From: Opisthorchis felineus
Taxonomy: Eukaryota; Platyhelminthes; Trematoda; Opisthorchiida; Opisthorchiidae
DNA length: 64,000 nucleotides
NCBI GenBank assembly: GCA_004794785.1
Contig: SJOL01008668.1
Span: 473,967 to 537,966 of the forward strand
Reading direction: 5' to 3'
The notes under the pieces are model-generated. The model had not been told where the DNA came from, searched no databases, and worked only from the letters and a program-made list of their open reading frames with translations. This document shows, piece after piece, positions 1 to 14,200 of this stretch. The translations under genes and the position numbers were made by a program. Every line of letters starts with the position of its first letter. Positions within the stretch are counted from its first letter, which is position 1.

Positions 1-715
1 TTCCCTTTTGTGCTTTTTCAACGAATGTGACCTGACCTTATTTTGACAATTTTAAGATATATTATTACTGTTTAAATGTGTAGAACCTAAAAGTCTCGTT
101 TTCGTTTTCCTTAGGGTGATCTCATTATTATGGCATAGGTTTCCAAAGGTAATCTCCCTCTGTGACTAATAACTTAATCAAACAGTCTGTTGATCTACTG
201 GTTACAAAAATATAAGACTGGTGAATAGTAACCGGCATTGATTATACAGCAGACAGGAACATGAAACTTCAAAGTTGCTACTTAGGACAACCCTACCATC
301 AGCTTTGATGAGGTGGACTATTATGTTCCAAATGTTAGGATTTATGGTATCCTTTGACGTTACCGTAAGTCTGATTGTTGTCACTCACAAACTCTGCTTT
401 TTCTGTCAATATTAAACAATTATTTTGTGGACTATATTTGTTCCAACAAAGATCTTCAAGGTAAAACAAGCAAATGTCCACAGTACTCTTGGTAAAAAAC
501 CCGAATGGCTTCAACTTCACAATGACGGTTTATCTATGACTTCTACTTAAAATTTGTATTGTTCGAATTCTTTGGAAGAAAAACGACTGGCACATAATTC
601 ATGCATAATTTTATAAATAGATTCATTTTTGCTCCTCATGTGAGCTTTTCTCCCAATTTGAAAATACAGATGACTCAGCAGTTCTTCATATTCGATTGAC
701 AAATTTCAGGTTCGT
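1..715. other. Flank downstream of the GPCR stop codon
   Basis: This should contain the receptor 3' UTR on the minus strand. I found no canonical AATAAA on that strand here; a TATAAA-like variant lies near 612. No other coding signal is visible. Confidence 0.4.
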
Positions 716-1453
716 CTACCTGATTACGGGAATACACTGTCTGGTATGGAACAACTGTCCTATGTCACGCCGAAAGTTTGGGTTCATGAAACCATAAACA
801 ATGGGGTTGATGGCGTTATTTACATAGTATACATAGAAAATGGGCAGATACAATGGTATCAGATTGTGTATCATCATCATCGCTGGCAGCATTGTAACAA
901 TGTAGCATAGGGCCACTACGAATAGCATAGCTGCTGTCTTGAGATTTTGAAAGTTTGTTGTGTCCACTAGGCTCTTAACTGACTTCAGTGAGCGCCTGTC
1001 CATAAAGGCTGGTGTTCTTGATCGTCTCTCAGAGTCATTGAAATGTATTGTTAGTCGTGGGTGCGATGTGAATCTTGTCTGCTCTCTAGATAACTCATCA
1101 TTTCCTGATTTCCCGTCATAAGCCTGAATTTGGTGACCATTTTCTGTGTTCTCTACGCCCATTAAATACTGCTCATTCAGTTGGAGTGTCCCTTCAGGTT
1201 CGGATGACCGTAGGATTGAATGCTGTTGTATTTCTTTAGGTTCTTCAAGGTGGTCGCAGGGGCCACAACCTTCAGTCATGCTCACATGTGGTGTATCTCC
1301 CTTGACAGCTTGTGTAACCGGGTAGTCCTGGATCCGATCAATTGGCATTCCAGTAGTGTTGCTTACCAAGCAGTTTGTCGGTTCAATGGCGGTCAGGAGC
1401 AGGTGAGTTGATTTTTGTCGTGAACCGCACAGTTGTTTCCTTTTCTTGAAAGT
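716..1453 (-). CDS. Class A GPCR, exon 2 (third loop, TM6, TM7, C-tail)
   Basis: Last coding exon, 245 residues plus stop (716-718). An acceptor (cccgtttacag) precedes the codon for Thr at 1453 in phase 0, matching the phase-0 donor of exon 1, so the two exons join in frame to a 481-residue receptor. The exon starts in the third intracellular loop with a basic stretch (TFKKRKQL). This loop is about 170 residues, polar and rich in Ser/Thr, and has several basic sites near its end (RRSRT, RRSLKS) that kinases could use. TM6 is near residues 408-430, with P426 but Met instead of the toggle-switch Trp. TM7 is near 439-458 and carries NPIVY at 452-456, followed by NPNFRR and a short tail with a Cys (C476) that could be palmitoylated. 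The divergent TM4-TM6 positions suggest a lineage-restricted receptor group; the platyhelminth orphan family PROF1 is one possibility I cannot test here. Confidence 0.9.
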   Translation of the reverse strand, partial: TFKKRKQLCGSRQKSTHLLLTAIEPTNCLVSNTTGMPIDRIQDYPVTQAVKGDTPHVSMTEGCGPCDHLEEPKEIQQHSILRSSEPEGTLQLNEQYLMGVENTENGHQIQAYDGKSGNDELSREQTRFTSHPRLTIHFNDSERRSRTPAFMDRRSLKSVKSLVDTTNFQNLKTAAMLFVVALCYIVTMLPAMMMIHNLIPLYLPIFYVYYVNNAINPIVYGFMNPNFRRDIGQLFHTRQCIPVIR

Positions 1454-4400
1454 CTGTAAACGGGACAAGTATAAGAAAAACCAGTGTGAAGCAATATTTT
1501 TATACCATAGGACATTTTCAAAGCGAAATGGTGATTTCACTAAACACGACCGGATTCAGAAAAGCTAACGTACAGGAGCATTTCTGTCTATACTTGGACA
1601 AGTCGGTTAGCCATTTCTTATGCTTGTGTCTACCGGGGCTGGAAAGCTGTTAGGTTGTTTGAACGAGCGACTCATGTGCTCAGACATGTACGTGAGTGTT
1701 GAAAAATATTGAGATTTTGTGGGACTTGGTTAGGAAGATGTGGTATGTTTGTAGCTAGATTAGACAAGCCGCGCTAGGGAATTTCTGAACATCTGCCATT
1801 TTCATTCTAATGATCTTATTGTCAGCATATTAAAATTTTCCAGAATGTAAACAAAAGAATATGGCACAAATCTGCTTCTGAAGACGCGAAGGATAGTCGA
1901 AAAACGACTACAACAAGATCACAGGACCATTCTTGTGCTCTAAATTAGAGTGGGTATTTTTGACATCCTAGGGACAAAGGTGGAAAATTATTTTGATGCA
2001 TTGTTATCTACTATCTCAGTTAGACTTGACACTGAATGTGAGTTAAGTCACACTTATCCTATGGGTTAATTCTAGTCTAATGAACAAGATTAGCTCCACT
2101 AAACGAGGAAATTCAAACCCAAAAATAGCTTGATAGCTGCAAAAGGGGTGGACTAAGTTGCGGACGAGGATGGAAAATGAACGCATTTATTATGTGAATC
2201 CGGAGTCCGTTTTTGGAAATCCAATCGAAATCACAGCACAGATATCAGAAATGTGACAGCAAATGTTAGAAGGTTCGTACAATAGCAGATTTGAAAAAAG
2301 AGCGTCCGAAAATCTTTAACGCGCAAAAGTTTCATCACGCTGAGATAGAAATCTTAAAGTCTACAGAGCATACCCACCAGTAAACCTGGCCTAGGGATTG
2401 ATTATATTCACGCCTTGGTTGTGCCAGGCATCGTAATTTTTAAGACCCGGGTTTCGTTAAATTTTATCGTTTCAGTGGATATTAATGGCGTCTTATTATT
2501 AGCAGTAATAGTGTGTTTGCTTGTTAAAAAATAACATGCCAGTCACAGAACAGAACTGATCAGTCCATTAGCTAAACTGCCGGGGCCAAAGTTGGCATTG
2601 AATGGCACCGTAATCGAAAGGGTGTACCCTCGGAATATTGATCCCGCGGTTGTTGATCTGTTCACTGTCCCTTGGAATTGGCTTGCCGGTACATCGATAC
2701 CATTCAAGCAGACGTTGTCGGCGCGAAGATAAACGCCTACGTCTGCCTGACCGACGATGGCCTTTTAAAAGGTGGCTAAATGTTTCCAAATGAATTACTG
2801 TGCTCTGCGTACAGGTCGGTAGTGGTATGACCAGCAAGTGATGCCGCTTATCAGCCTGCTATATCTAGAGGACTCTGGGCATAGTTAGGGCTTAATATGT
2901 GACTCCTGTGTCCTGTTTTTGAAGGTCAAACGAAACTATGAGCCAAACTATTTTACATTTCACCGGAAGCCTAAAGATTAGGCACTGTGACCTCGTTAAA
3001 TAGCTAAGGGCGCTGATAGTAACGCAAGCGATAATTAATGGAGATAGGTGGGTCTCTATTTCAGTTTGAAAGTACTTGCTATCTGACATTGTCTAGACAG
3101 ATGACGCGATGAGTAACCACATAAACACAAAGGTGAATGTTCAAAGTCTAGACAACTACAGCAACTTTTAACTGTTCACTTGAGTACCTGTTTTAAACCC
3201 GATAAATCCATCTGCTTAGAAGCGGACCACATAGTCATTTATGTCCTGCAATTAGAGCATCCCTGTATGGTTACTCTCTATTTTTGGAACTCACCCTCAT
3301 AAACTTGAGGTCTCTAGGTGTTCTGAATGTCCCTTCGGAAGAAACACATGACCCGATGCCACTTACGGTTTTCCAAATAATGGTCGGCGCCGAGGCCTGA
3401 AACATCCATATTATAACTAAAAAACAATTGAATCAGGTATAATAGTTGGCTATCAATATGAACGGAAGGCTGTGGCGGTGCTCATGGTTGAGTTTAGTTC
3501 GTTTTCTATGCCTGCCTAAGATCGAGTAGCCTTGTGATTGTCACCAAAACACAAGCGTGGTTCGCTTTCCCGAATAAATTCTAGCAACCAGCTGAAATAT
3601 CACGCATCCTCTCTACTCTACTAGGGTGTACGATATGAATGACTTGGACGAAGTCACGAGTTGCAGCAGATGTAATTCAGTGAATTGTGTAAACTCTTCT
3701 TGAATAATCAGATGATAAGGGCAGAAAATGGATAAAACTCATGTCTATCGACATCTTTTTCTCTCTACGGACGGAAGCCACAACTGGTGTAAAATTGGCT
3801 GGAGAAGTTTGATAGAGTGACCAGTAACCAGCACTTTATTTTTACGGTACAAGTGCCCACCTAAATATGATATGCGTGATATGTGTAGCAGACTGGATTC
3901 GTTTCACGCGGAGGATGACTGATATTAGAATATTAGGTAATGCGATAGGAAGCCATGTGCGAAAGTTTAACCAAACATCTGGGTGACGTTATGACGACCG
4001 ATGGTATAACAAAATCAGCCCTTAAGAGGCACGTGATGGTGAATTGATCGATGTCTTTGGTTTGAGTTGCAGAACGATTTCTCAGTACGTCAGCTGACTA
4101 GCTTTCATAAAACGTCGGAACTTAACGATACAGCTTTTAATTAAATTTCAGTGTTCCAACAGACACATATGGTCAGGATTGCGAAGCGACCGACCAGTCG
4201 ACCTATTCGATCATTCGGCGAAGGATGAAAAACAGCACGTTCTAATGAAGCGCTTAGGAGAAGTTCCATGGAAGATTTTAATGTAAGATTCTGGGTTATT
4301 AGGTGCCTGCGCGATAATGTCAAGGAGTGACGCCCTCTCCAGCACTCAATCTATCAAGTCTCTCAGCTAAAACGCCGTCAGATCATGTGTTTCAACAAGC

Positions 4401-5728
4401 ACCAAACGACGTGTTAATCAGCGGACTGATTAAAGGAATTTGACTATCTGATTATTCGGTGAAGCAAATTATTGACTGATAAACTCACTGGCTTAGCAAT
4501 AGCTGAACTTCTAGCTTGCATCCGATGTTTTGCTGACACAACTTCCGACAACAATAGCGGTCTATTCGGTGCTCATCTTGCTAATCGGTGCGCCGAAAGA
4601 CTGCAAATGATAGCGATTGTGGAGCTTCTACAAGGATCGGTATTTCTCGGCTACGAATTCAGAAATATAATGAGAATCTAACGCGTCCTGGGTGTTTCAG
4701 CGGATAATGTTTGGGCAACCGACATCTGGTTATTGCTGTGTCTCGAGTACACAATTCGGTACACATCTATTATTGAGACACAGACTCACCCAAGAAATTG
4801 TTTCCTTCCCCGACGATGTTTTCCTCAACTTGGAACAATGTAGCTTATTTCGCACAATTCTTTTGCATGATCTGCATCATCGGGCAGGGTATGTCCGTAT
4901 TTGCGCAGTGAAAAATTTGTGTTTCGAAGACGGTTATCGTTAATTGCTTCACTGAGTTAATCTGAGATGTAATGGATTGCCAAATTTTTTGTTCGATGTT
5001 TGGTCCTGTGCGTTAATTTTGCTTGGCCTACTGCGTGCAAGGATGCTTTGCCGAAAACGTCTCACAGAAGCTGGCAGGGCGGTGTCTTTCTGTTCTTACA
5101 CGGTTAGCTGAAATCATTTTCCTAGTTCAACTCACAAGGGAATTTTACCCTTCTTTTCGGATACGTAATTGAAATCAGCCTAACAAAAGTACCCCGTTCG
5201 GACACCTAAAAATTCCAAAGACCAAAAAGATGCAACCGTTGCTCAAAGACTGCTTTGTAAAAATCTTTAAATTTTCTGTTTGATTGCAAATAATTACACT
5301 AGCTGGCATCGGTGAGGTTGGGTCACAGACTTAACTAGTATGCATACATTTGAGGAGAATATTGAGCTTAAGTACTTATTGCCCCTTTGTTAGTGTAACG
5401 GTGCTTAAACACGACGGTTTTTTCAGTAAGTTTGTACACTGTCCCTTCAAGCTTGGTGAGCTCAAGTGAGTGAAGGTGCACGCATCTATTCATGTACATG
5501 TTCACGTGTAGACTTGTATGTTTATAGAAGGAGGTAGGAATTGCGCACTGGTCTTTAGAGTATTGTTTGACAGGCATTCTCGGGTTGATTTCGTAAGCTG
5601 CTCAGGTTACAAAACCTGACCGTTCACTCAAGAAGTGAGCCGATGACTACTAGTCCACATTTTCCACATCGAAAACAAAAGCGCTGACAAGTATGGCAAC
5701 CAGATATGTGGCAATATTAAGTTTTTAT

Positions 5729-6046
5729 AAATTTAGTTTGCTGTGACAGTACGCTCACAAGCAATGCAGAATGGCTCAGCAAATAATGGAATGATGGTCT
5801 AGATTTTGGTCTGGATGACTTTCTTTTGTCGCATCATCCAGTCACCTGCTACATGAATTTGTTAAGTACGTAAACGGTAAAAACGCGTGCCCAAATAGGA
5901 TGAAGTAACCAAGTTTCATCAAAACTCAATCACAAGCGAAATATAACTTGGACCGATTCTTTATATCAATAAAATATATGACTCAAGTTTTACTGCAATT
6001 CTTCAGTTTTAAAGACGCTCACAATTTGAATGAGATGAATTTGCCT
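5729..6046 (+). repeat. Left arm of a ~315 bp inverted repeat
   Basis: Reads almost identically to the reverse complement of 7974-8282. Shared blocks include the run around gtgacagtacgctcaca, the stretch tctagattttggtctggatg, aacgcgtgcccaaatagg and gactcaagttttactgcaat. By eye the arms are about 90% identical with a few small indels, and the homology stops sharply at both ends. The open frame at 5948-6142 lies partly in this arm and is not considered a gene. The arms are either two copies of one interspersed repeat in opposite orientation or the long terminal inverted repeats of a non-autonomous foldback element of about 2.55 kb. Confidence 0.85.
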
Positions 6047-7973
6047 TCATTTATGATGTCCAGTCTCAGGCAAAATATGATTTTGTCGATTGATACGTGG
6101 AAAAAAACGGCGTGCACCTATACATTGGGCAAACGTAAATAGTCCCTTCTGTTAATGTTTTCATCCCTTAATATATTGATGAATGTTTCTAAAAACAGTC
6201 ATCGAAGAGCATCCTAATGAGGACCGCCCTGTTTTCTTAGTGGTCTTTTCACATAAACGACGCGTAGTTAAGTAGCAATCAATGCACCTCTCGATACATT
6301 GATAACATTTTATGAGTTTTATCAACCGTGGTAATTTACCGACGATGCTGCGTAGTATGACCTAGGGTGCTGTTATCACTGCCAGCGCAAACATCCTGAA
6401 ATTGGCGTGTTCATGCAACATTTGGTGATTAGTTAGATAGCAAAGTTTTAACACCGGATATCATCACCCATTAGCACGGTGTAACAGCAAACGCAAGCAG
6501 CTTTTTACCCAGAGATTCAAGTAGTGAACCTCAGAGAAATATACTGTTACTTAAACAGTTGGTCTCACTTTTTGTAAACAATGTAAGAGTCCAAAAAAAT
6601 AACCGAGTGAACAATATTTTGTTTTCCTTTGTGGGCATCAGTACCGTATTTATTGCCTACGGTTTTGATCTTTTTACTGTTTTCTTGTCCAAAAATTAAA
6701 CAAAACTGAGAAAGTTTTTTTTCTATTCAAGATAGGTGCACATATCTCATACTAAAATTTATGCGAATAATTCGCAATCTAAATGAGGAAGTTTGTTGTA
6801 CAGTTGAGATTACCTGTTTTCGGAAAACGTTCGTCGTTTAAAACCTATCAAGCAAGCAGGTTTTTGACATGGTCTAAATATTAAAACAGTTTTCCTATCA
6901 TTGAAAGTTTTCCAAAACAAGCCTAGCAGATGTACGTCACATATTCACTTTAAAGTATGTAATGTTTTCTAGATAGTATACATATTGCGCTTCATGTCTT
7001 GAAAACAATCGCGTACTTTATTAACAGTGTTCTTCATGCTGTTATGAACTGATTTAAGTCACACTCACTAGTAACTGGCCAAATGCCAACAAATACCGCC
7101 GCACATATTGACGAGAAATGCCATAAGACAGACATTGACGTGCAGTTTGCTTTATGATGGTTAAGTTTTACGGGAGAAAGGCAAACTAACAAGCTCAGAG
7201 ATGGATGAATGTGATATATTTTCTGGGGTTTCTACACCTTCAGTAGGTCAAAACACACAATCGCCTTATGGGTCATTTCAGCATGAATGTAGACAAATTT
7301 ATACAGCATTTTTATCAACACAAGCCTGAATCTATGGGTATGTGAGCTGAAATTGTTTTGTTTGGCCTTCCTAAGGAAACCGGCGAGTTATCATCTTCGT
7401 TTTTCGACGGATGTGCTTTTCTAGGCACAAAACAGCATCCTTAAATGTGTTTTCCCAGGGGGCAAGCTCCTGCTTCAGCAACATACTCAAACCACTTCTA
7501 AGACGATAGAGTTTTTCGAAAATCGCTGACGGGGTTTATCATGTTTTGACATTTCGTCAAGCGAAACGGATGCGCAGTGAAAGATTCATCCGCTCTTAAA
7601 CAGCATCTCACGACTAATTGAAACATTTCTTTCATCTACATGTTTATGTTGACATGCAAATGAAACAAAGTATACGGGACAAAGCATGACATATTGTCGA
7701 TTGAGCAATTGAATAGCATAAAATTTTCTGACTGCGCATTTCTCATCCCAGTATGATAGATCATGCGCACAAAATCTCTTTCAATCATCCTCTAAACTTT
7801 TATTTTATGAGTTGAAGCGCATCAGAAACACAGAATATTGCATAGCCACATAGTATGAGCTTACGGTAGATTCTTAGAACCTAGGCCATTCGGGCCCAAT
7901 TAATTTTGATTTTTTGCAGGAAAAACTGCGTACGGTATGCGACGCCCTGCTTTGATTGCCACATATCTGCCTG
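6047..7973. other. ORF-poor spacer between the inverted arms
   Basis: About 1.93 kb of A+T-rich DNA with no frame of 60 codons on either strand other than the tail of one that starts inside the left arm. No transposase motif, no tRNA-like promoter box and no tandem array was seen. If the arms are terminal repeats, this is the internal part of a non-autonomous element. Confidence 0.5.
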
Positions 7974-8282
7974 CGAATTCATTTTATTCAACTTGTGAGC
8001 GTCTTGAAAACTAAGGAATTGCAGTAAAACTTGAGTCATATATTCTATTGCTTCGGTCTAAGTTATATTTCTCTTGTGATTGAGTTTTGATGAAACTTGG
8101 TAACTCCATCCTATTTGGGCACGCGTTTTTACCGTTTTCGTGCCTAACAAATTCATGTAGCAAGTGACTGGATGATGCGACAAAAGAAAGTCATCCAGAC
8201 CAAAATCTAGACCATTATTTCATTATTTGCTGAGCCGTTCTGGGTAGCATGTGAGCGTACTGTCACAAAAAACAAAATTTAG
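7974..8282 (-). repeat. Right arm of the ~315 bp inverted repeat
   Basis: Reverse-complement partner of 5729-6046 (see that entry for shared blocks). The outer end dissolves after an A-rich stretch near 8270-8282; the inner end is lost just before 7974. Both arms lie in the receptor intron, so the primary transcript would carry a pairable stem of about 310 bp. Confidence 0.85.
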
Positions 8283-11200
8283 GAAAAATTTGAATGATAA
8301 CTAGGGAGAACCTAGAGGTAAATTGACCTATTGCTTTAACAAAATGAGTATCATTTCCCGCAAAACTTTCCCTTCAGGAATGAACGTCAGTGCTTCTGTT
8401 TATCCATTTTCTCCTTCTTGGTCGGCTTAACCATGTGTAGCAAAAGTGCAGCACTTTCACCGCGAAACCAAATTAGCGCCAGAAGGTAGTGGGATAAAGT
8501 CACTGGTCCACATTTTGGCCTGTTGTAACGAGATTGATCTGTTTCCATCTTTGTTGCTACTGGAACATTCCTATCTCATCTGGGGTCAGTTCAGCCGGAA
8601 CGGCTTTTTCTTTATCAGAGAACCCGCTGCAATTTCTGAATTCTGGATGAGGATCAGTTGGGAGAAATCAAAGAAAGAGCCTGCATTGCAGGCCTTTTGC
8701 AAGCAAGCAAACAGTGTTGTTCCAAGAAGTTTTGCACCATGAACTCTCCAACAAAACTTTGATGGACGAGCAAATTTCAAGCTATGCATCATTAAGTAAG
8801 GATTATACGTATGAATGTATGTTTGCTTTGTGGCGCATAACAGCATTAGCCAACCTGGTTTCTCCCCTTGGTTGGTTTTTGGGAAACATATCCAAGCAAA
8901 ATATTAACGCAAATTTATTATTCTGGCTATTTTTATTCGTGAAATTTGAGGTTCTGGTCATAGAAGCAAACGTCCCCCATTCCAGGAATACTATACAGTA
9001 GTTGCAGTCAACCGCTCAACAGGCAAAGCCGTGTATTTCTGAAGACCAATTTCCGTTAAACATAGTTACAGAGTAATGATACTCATCTCTTTACGGAACG
9101 AACATTGATGGATGACTTTGTGCTGAATTTTTATTGGTCATTGCGATTTACTGCGTGGATGTGCTATTCGGACCGAAAATAAACGTATCTGCTGGTATGT
9201 CAGGAGAACTAGGCATCTTTTTCCTCATGAACATAAACTGCTTCCTTTTTGCGCATTTCTATAATGATTCTAATCCGAAGCACTTAGGTAATTTCCTGAA
9301 CTCGGTGTTAGCGAATCCTCAAAATCTTTATTCACACAAGACACGATTTTTGAAGTATCTTCGCCCAGATTCACTATATATATACTAATTTTATTCTTTG
9401 TAATTTTGCAATGCTCATACAAATGTGCTACTTTGAGGTCTTTGTCTCATCTTCCAATTTCGTGGTTTAGTTCATGTTGGATAAGTTCATTTCAGTTCTG
9501 AGTACCTATGGCGATTACGGGTACTGAGTAAGGTTGATTAACCAACCGGTTGTTTTCAAAATTTCCTTCACAACATAAGTCGAATCAGCTGTGCAGAAGT
9601 AAGTTGTCCCCAAACTCCCGGAAGATTTACAGCAATCAGTTTGAAAAAAAACCTCCCGGCGAAAAAGCACCATTGCCTTAGCTTGTGTTTATAATCAAGT
9701 GTATCGTGACTGATGATAATTTTTTTTTGGATCACACTTATAAGACAACTAATGAAACCGTGCAGTACACATTTGGTGTTTACGTCTGATCTTGAAATGC
9801 GCTCTTAGATATGTAAATAAGAAAGTCATAGACGGTCACGTGTTCAGATGTATTTATGACTAATAGAAAAACATCATCTCAGCAAATCAAGCACCGCCCG
9901 TATAGCCAAAGCTACGTTGATGATGCTCGACTTAAAAATGAAAGTGCACGCGTTCGTAAAACGCATCTACACGCATCCAAACACACATGATCGAGCTTAA
10001 TGGCAAAAACCAACTTGTATTCTTGAATATTTCTGGTAACAAAGAGAATAGTAGTTCAAAAACTAGGACTATGCACTAACAGACCAACATCTTAGACTTG
10101 CACACAGATCTGCTCCTCTTCACTAGAATACAAAGCTGATGCTTATAATCTTTACCATGACACCTAGAATGTGTTCTGAAACCTTTCTTAGCCTGAATAG
10201 GGGAGACGGGAACACACAGAAGGCCCGATATTTCACGAAGAAGCATTCTACCCAGCGTGTAACTAGCTCCAGACAGCCTTAGGGGACGAGGACATAAATT
10301 TTACTTTCACCTTCACAGACCAAACAACCTGTTCTTTTCACCTCATTAAAAACACGAATTTCTGCTTGAGAAAAAGAATGTCTTGGAACGACCAGGCATC
10401 TAATGTAAGGCTCGCCAAAATAACCATTCAGAACTGTCAACAAACTTCTGAGAACCGCCATCACAAACTTCGGTGTAGATTCACCAAACTTCATTGGCAC
10501 AGAACGGTTAGTCCGGATCGTCTGTCCTAACGTTGGGCTGTTCAGCCGACTCTCTAGTGACATGAAATGGCGTCATTCAGGGTTGATGCGGTAATCTAGT
10601 GCAAAATATGAACAGCTGTGAATGGCGGAATGTTTTAGCGGTTGGGACGGTTAAAATCACGGACACGGTCAACAAGTGGATATTTCTTCTGATGCCATTT
10701 TTTAATTTTTCATTTTGGGGTCAAACATTTTGCATGCAGTTGTGATGAATAATTAATAAATGTACGATCCCTGCCTGACACGAATTAGAGGGAGTTACTT
10801 TTACTTTATAGTACGATTTTCCAGCCTTAGTTTATCAACGCCATTTATCTACTACTTGGATGGTACACTGCCTACTCCGGATTGTTTCCCTATAATTAAT
10901 ATATCCTGTATTTATTATCCGTAGCCAATAGATGAACAAGCAGCTTTCTATCACTACCGTTTTGGTGACGTTTCGATGGGTTCTGTAGTCGGAGAATTGA
11001 TAGCTGTCTTCTAACTCTGGTTTACTTAGGATAGCATAATAGATACTCACATTCGCTCTGGGTAGCACTTTACAAAAATTTTAATCTTCCGTTGTTTGCA
11101 ATCCATCTGTGTATGCTGGATCCCTGCTTTGAAACCTACAGGCACGATAATCAAAACTTCACGGGGAAGATTCGCGATGATGAGCTTATAATGGAGCAAA

Positions 11201-14200
11201 TCGACCATATTCTCTATTCTGCAAACAGCCATGTAAACCGTCTTAAACAAGGTGACATAGTACATCATTTGATTGTACTTCGGTTTGACAGTTTAAGGAT
11301 CGCTTCCAAACAAGCCTGAAGCATTTACAGCTGACCACATTCAGCTCAAGTTTATCTCTTCCTGAGCCTACATGGATCACAAATTTGACGCGAAAAAGAT
11401 TTTGAACTAATTAAAGAACTGACCTATCTGTTTCTAAATTTAATGAAAAAGATGATCACTTCTGGAAAAATAGTAATGAACAAGCTTACTAACTGTGTTG
11501 CTTGGTACTGTCCAGTAATCAACTTTACTATCTCAAGTCATTTCCCCTAAGTCATCGACCGGATTTAGTTGTGTCCCGCGCATGCAAACAGAAAAGTAAG
11601 TCAAAACGATTCAAGCGTTTGTGTGAACAAACAGCCCTAGCGAAAGAATGGTTCTTATAAAAATCTTGTGCTCGTTTTCCTTGTTCTTGTTCTTCTCCGT
11701 GTGAGCTGACGACTGGTTGCAGAGACAAGGTGTGGTATGTTTAGTGGGAATCACTGGCTAAAGACAAAACCAAACGGTTTAAGAAGAACAACGCCGCTCA
11801 TTCAGTGGTGATTCAAAATGTTCAGGTAATACTGACTCATGACAAAATCTAGACAAACAAATGGCATGGAAAACAACGAGCAGTTTTATGATAAAACGTT
11901 TATGACACAGTCTGCACACTTCAAATATCATTACGTGCTGCAATTTTTAGAGGACTGAAATCCTAAAATAGCCTAGAACGAAATCCTATGCGTGGCCCTA
12001 GGGTATCTGCTCCTCTGAAACACCAACTAGAGCACTTCGCGTACTATCGAAGACGACTTCAGTAAGATTAAAACATTTTCATAGTTCTGTGGAAATATCT
12101 GAGATTTTCTGCATCATTCAAACGCACGTAAAATGTTGAGTATATGAATGTGGGGTCAGGGGACACTTTGATGTCCCACCATCGGATCAGAAAGACGACT
12201 TTAGGGTTAATGGGATCTGCATTATTTCAAAGAATCACCAGGATGTTTCCCGCATTTTGGAGTCCTTGAGTGAAGGAATTAAAAGGCATATAAACACAAT
12301 GAAAACTTACACATAGAAAAACGTGCATTCACACTGCCAGCTGATATGCCTGAGATGACAACGTTTGATTGCTGAGCCCTGTTCACATAAAATCAACCAC
12401 CCCTTTTCGGTGGGTCGTCTTATTCTACAGGCCTACTCAGTCTGTATTACGTCAGCGGTTGGATGGTTAGTTACTATTAATTGGGAATCTATTACTCGGT
12501 GTCTTCACATTTCACAAAAATCTGAAATAAAACGTCTTTATTACCAAACTGTATGCCTGTCGTCCTTATTTTTTTACATAATATACCAGCAACACGCATG
12601 GCCTTATCTAGTTTAATTACTCTTTCGTATATCCGATAAAGAAATATTCAAAAGGTCCGTGCGCTTTTGATTAAGTCGATTTATATCATAGCCGCAAAAG
12701 ACAACTCATTTCCAGGAATATTCTAAATAGTCACGAACAGACATTTAAGTTGTGGGTGTTCTGTTCATTAACCAAGAGCTTGTAAGGGAACGAAACTTCT
12801 ATTTTCCTGACTGAAGGTTCGTATAAAACGTGTGACAAACAAGTTTGAGTACTTTATAGAATCAGATAAAGACAGATTTTATGAGTTCGTTTGCGAGAAG
12901 CTTATTTCCTGCAGACAATGGAGTAGACAATATTTGAGTTATTTCTCTTGGGATTCATGGATTTTGCGGAAAACAACGATTGCACTCAGTTCCGGTTTGA
13001 TACTATTAGGCACTTAATCAAGAGAACAACCAGTGTGAGATGCTGCTAGTTGGAAACGTCGGGTTGCGCAAGTAAGGCACATTATGGATTAATTTTGTCA
13101 CACAAATATTCCAGAATGATTCACTTACCACTCTGCTACTAAATGACTTTCTATATCACGACGACTTAGACAACAACGGTGCGACTTTGTCTAATGCACT
13201 CAGTTGCGTTCCATTTTGGCTTTCACGAAGGTCTCGGGGAGACCGCCTACCTACCCAAGAAAAATGAAACCGGTCGTGGGCTGCCAGAGTGTTTTCAGTA
13301 GCCCTATGCGTAGTGTGTTACATCTGTACCACATGCGCCTTTGACGTTTCACTCTCCAACGCTCCTATTTCACTTCGGATAGGAAACGAACAGACCGCAC
13401 ATTCGCTTAGAATTTCGGAACTTTGTTCACCCATGGATCCCACTAGATTTGGAGACTCCATCTGATTGCTGACCGAATGTGAAAGAGTTCAGTGAATGCT
13501 GAATGGTAAACAACAGTTTCCGCATGATCGATTTCAACACACTTGTAATAATTTGCTGTCAGTGGAGGATAAACCAGGCAAATTTTTTTGGTCTGGTGAC
13601 AAAGTAAATATTTTGAAGGTGCATGTTGACAAGAGAAAATGCGGTGGAATTGCAGATATTTTCGTCAATACAATACTTTGAAAATCAACACCGGAATGGG
13701 GCCGAAATGAGAACAAGAAAATCAGCATACTCTCAGCTAGTAAAATTATTTTGATTTAGACCTATGGATATCTACTACTCCGACGCCTTACCTTGTGAAA
13801 AATGTAACATCCCTTGAGTGACTGACTAGCTCTTATAGTGGATGGCGGAACAGCTTTCAGAAAATACTTTAGAAGTCTGAAACGTCCTCAGCCCTCCTAC
13901 TAGCTGTATTCGGAGTGCGTCAGCGCTCTTCAGTGCGATCGGAAGAAAGACAATGTTGATGTTAGATTTTTCTCCTGAAACCCACACCCCAAGATCGCTT
14001 GAAAGCAGGATGAATTAAGAGCATTCTGACTGCTTCGTGGCTGAAAAAATGACCATCAGTTTTCTTTGCTGAAGGTAAAAGCCCACCTTATCGCTGAATA
14101 TGTCTTTCTACGTCTATACAGGGTAGCCAAAGAAGTTTAACAGTCGACTTAACTTGAAAAACCAAAGGAAAAGAATTTGAAGTTGTTGCCGTATTTTGCT

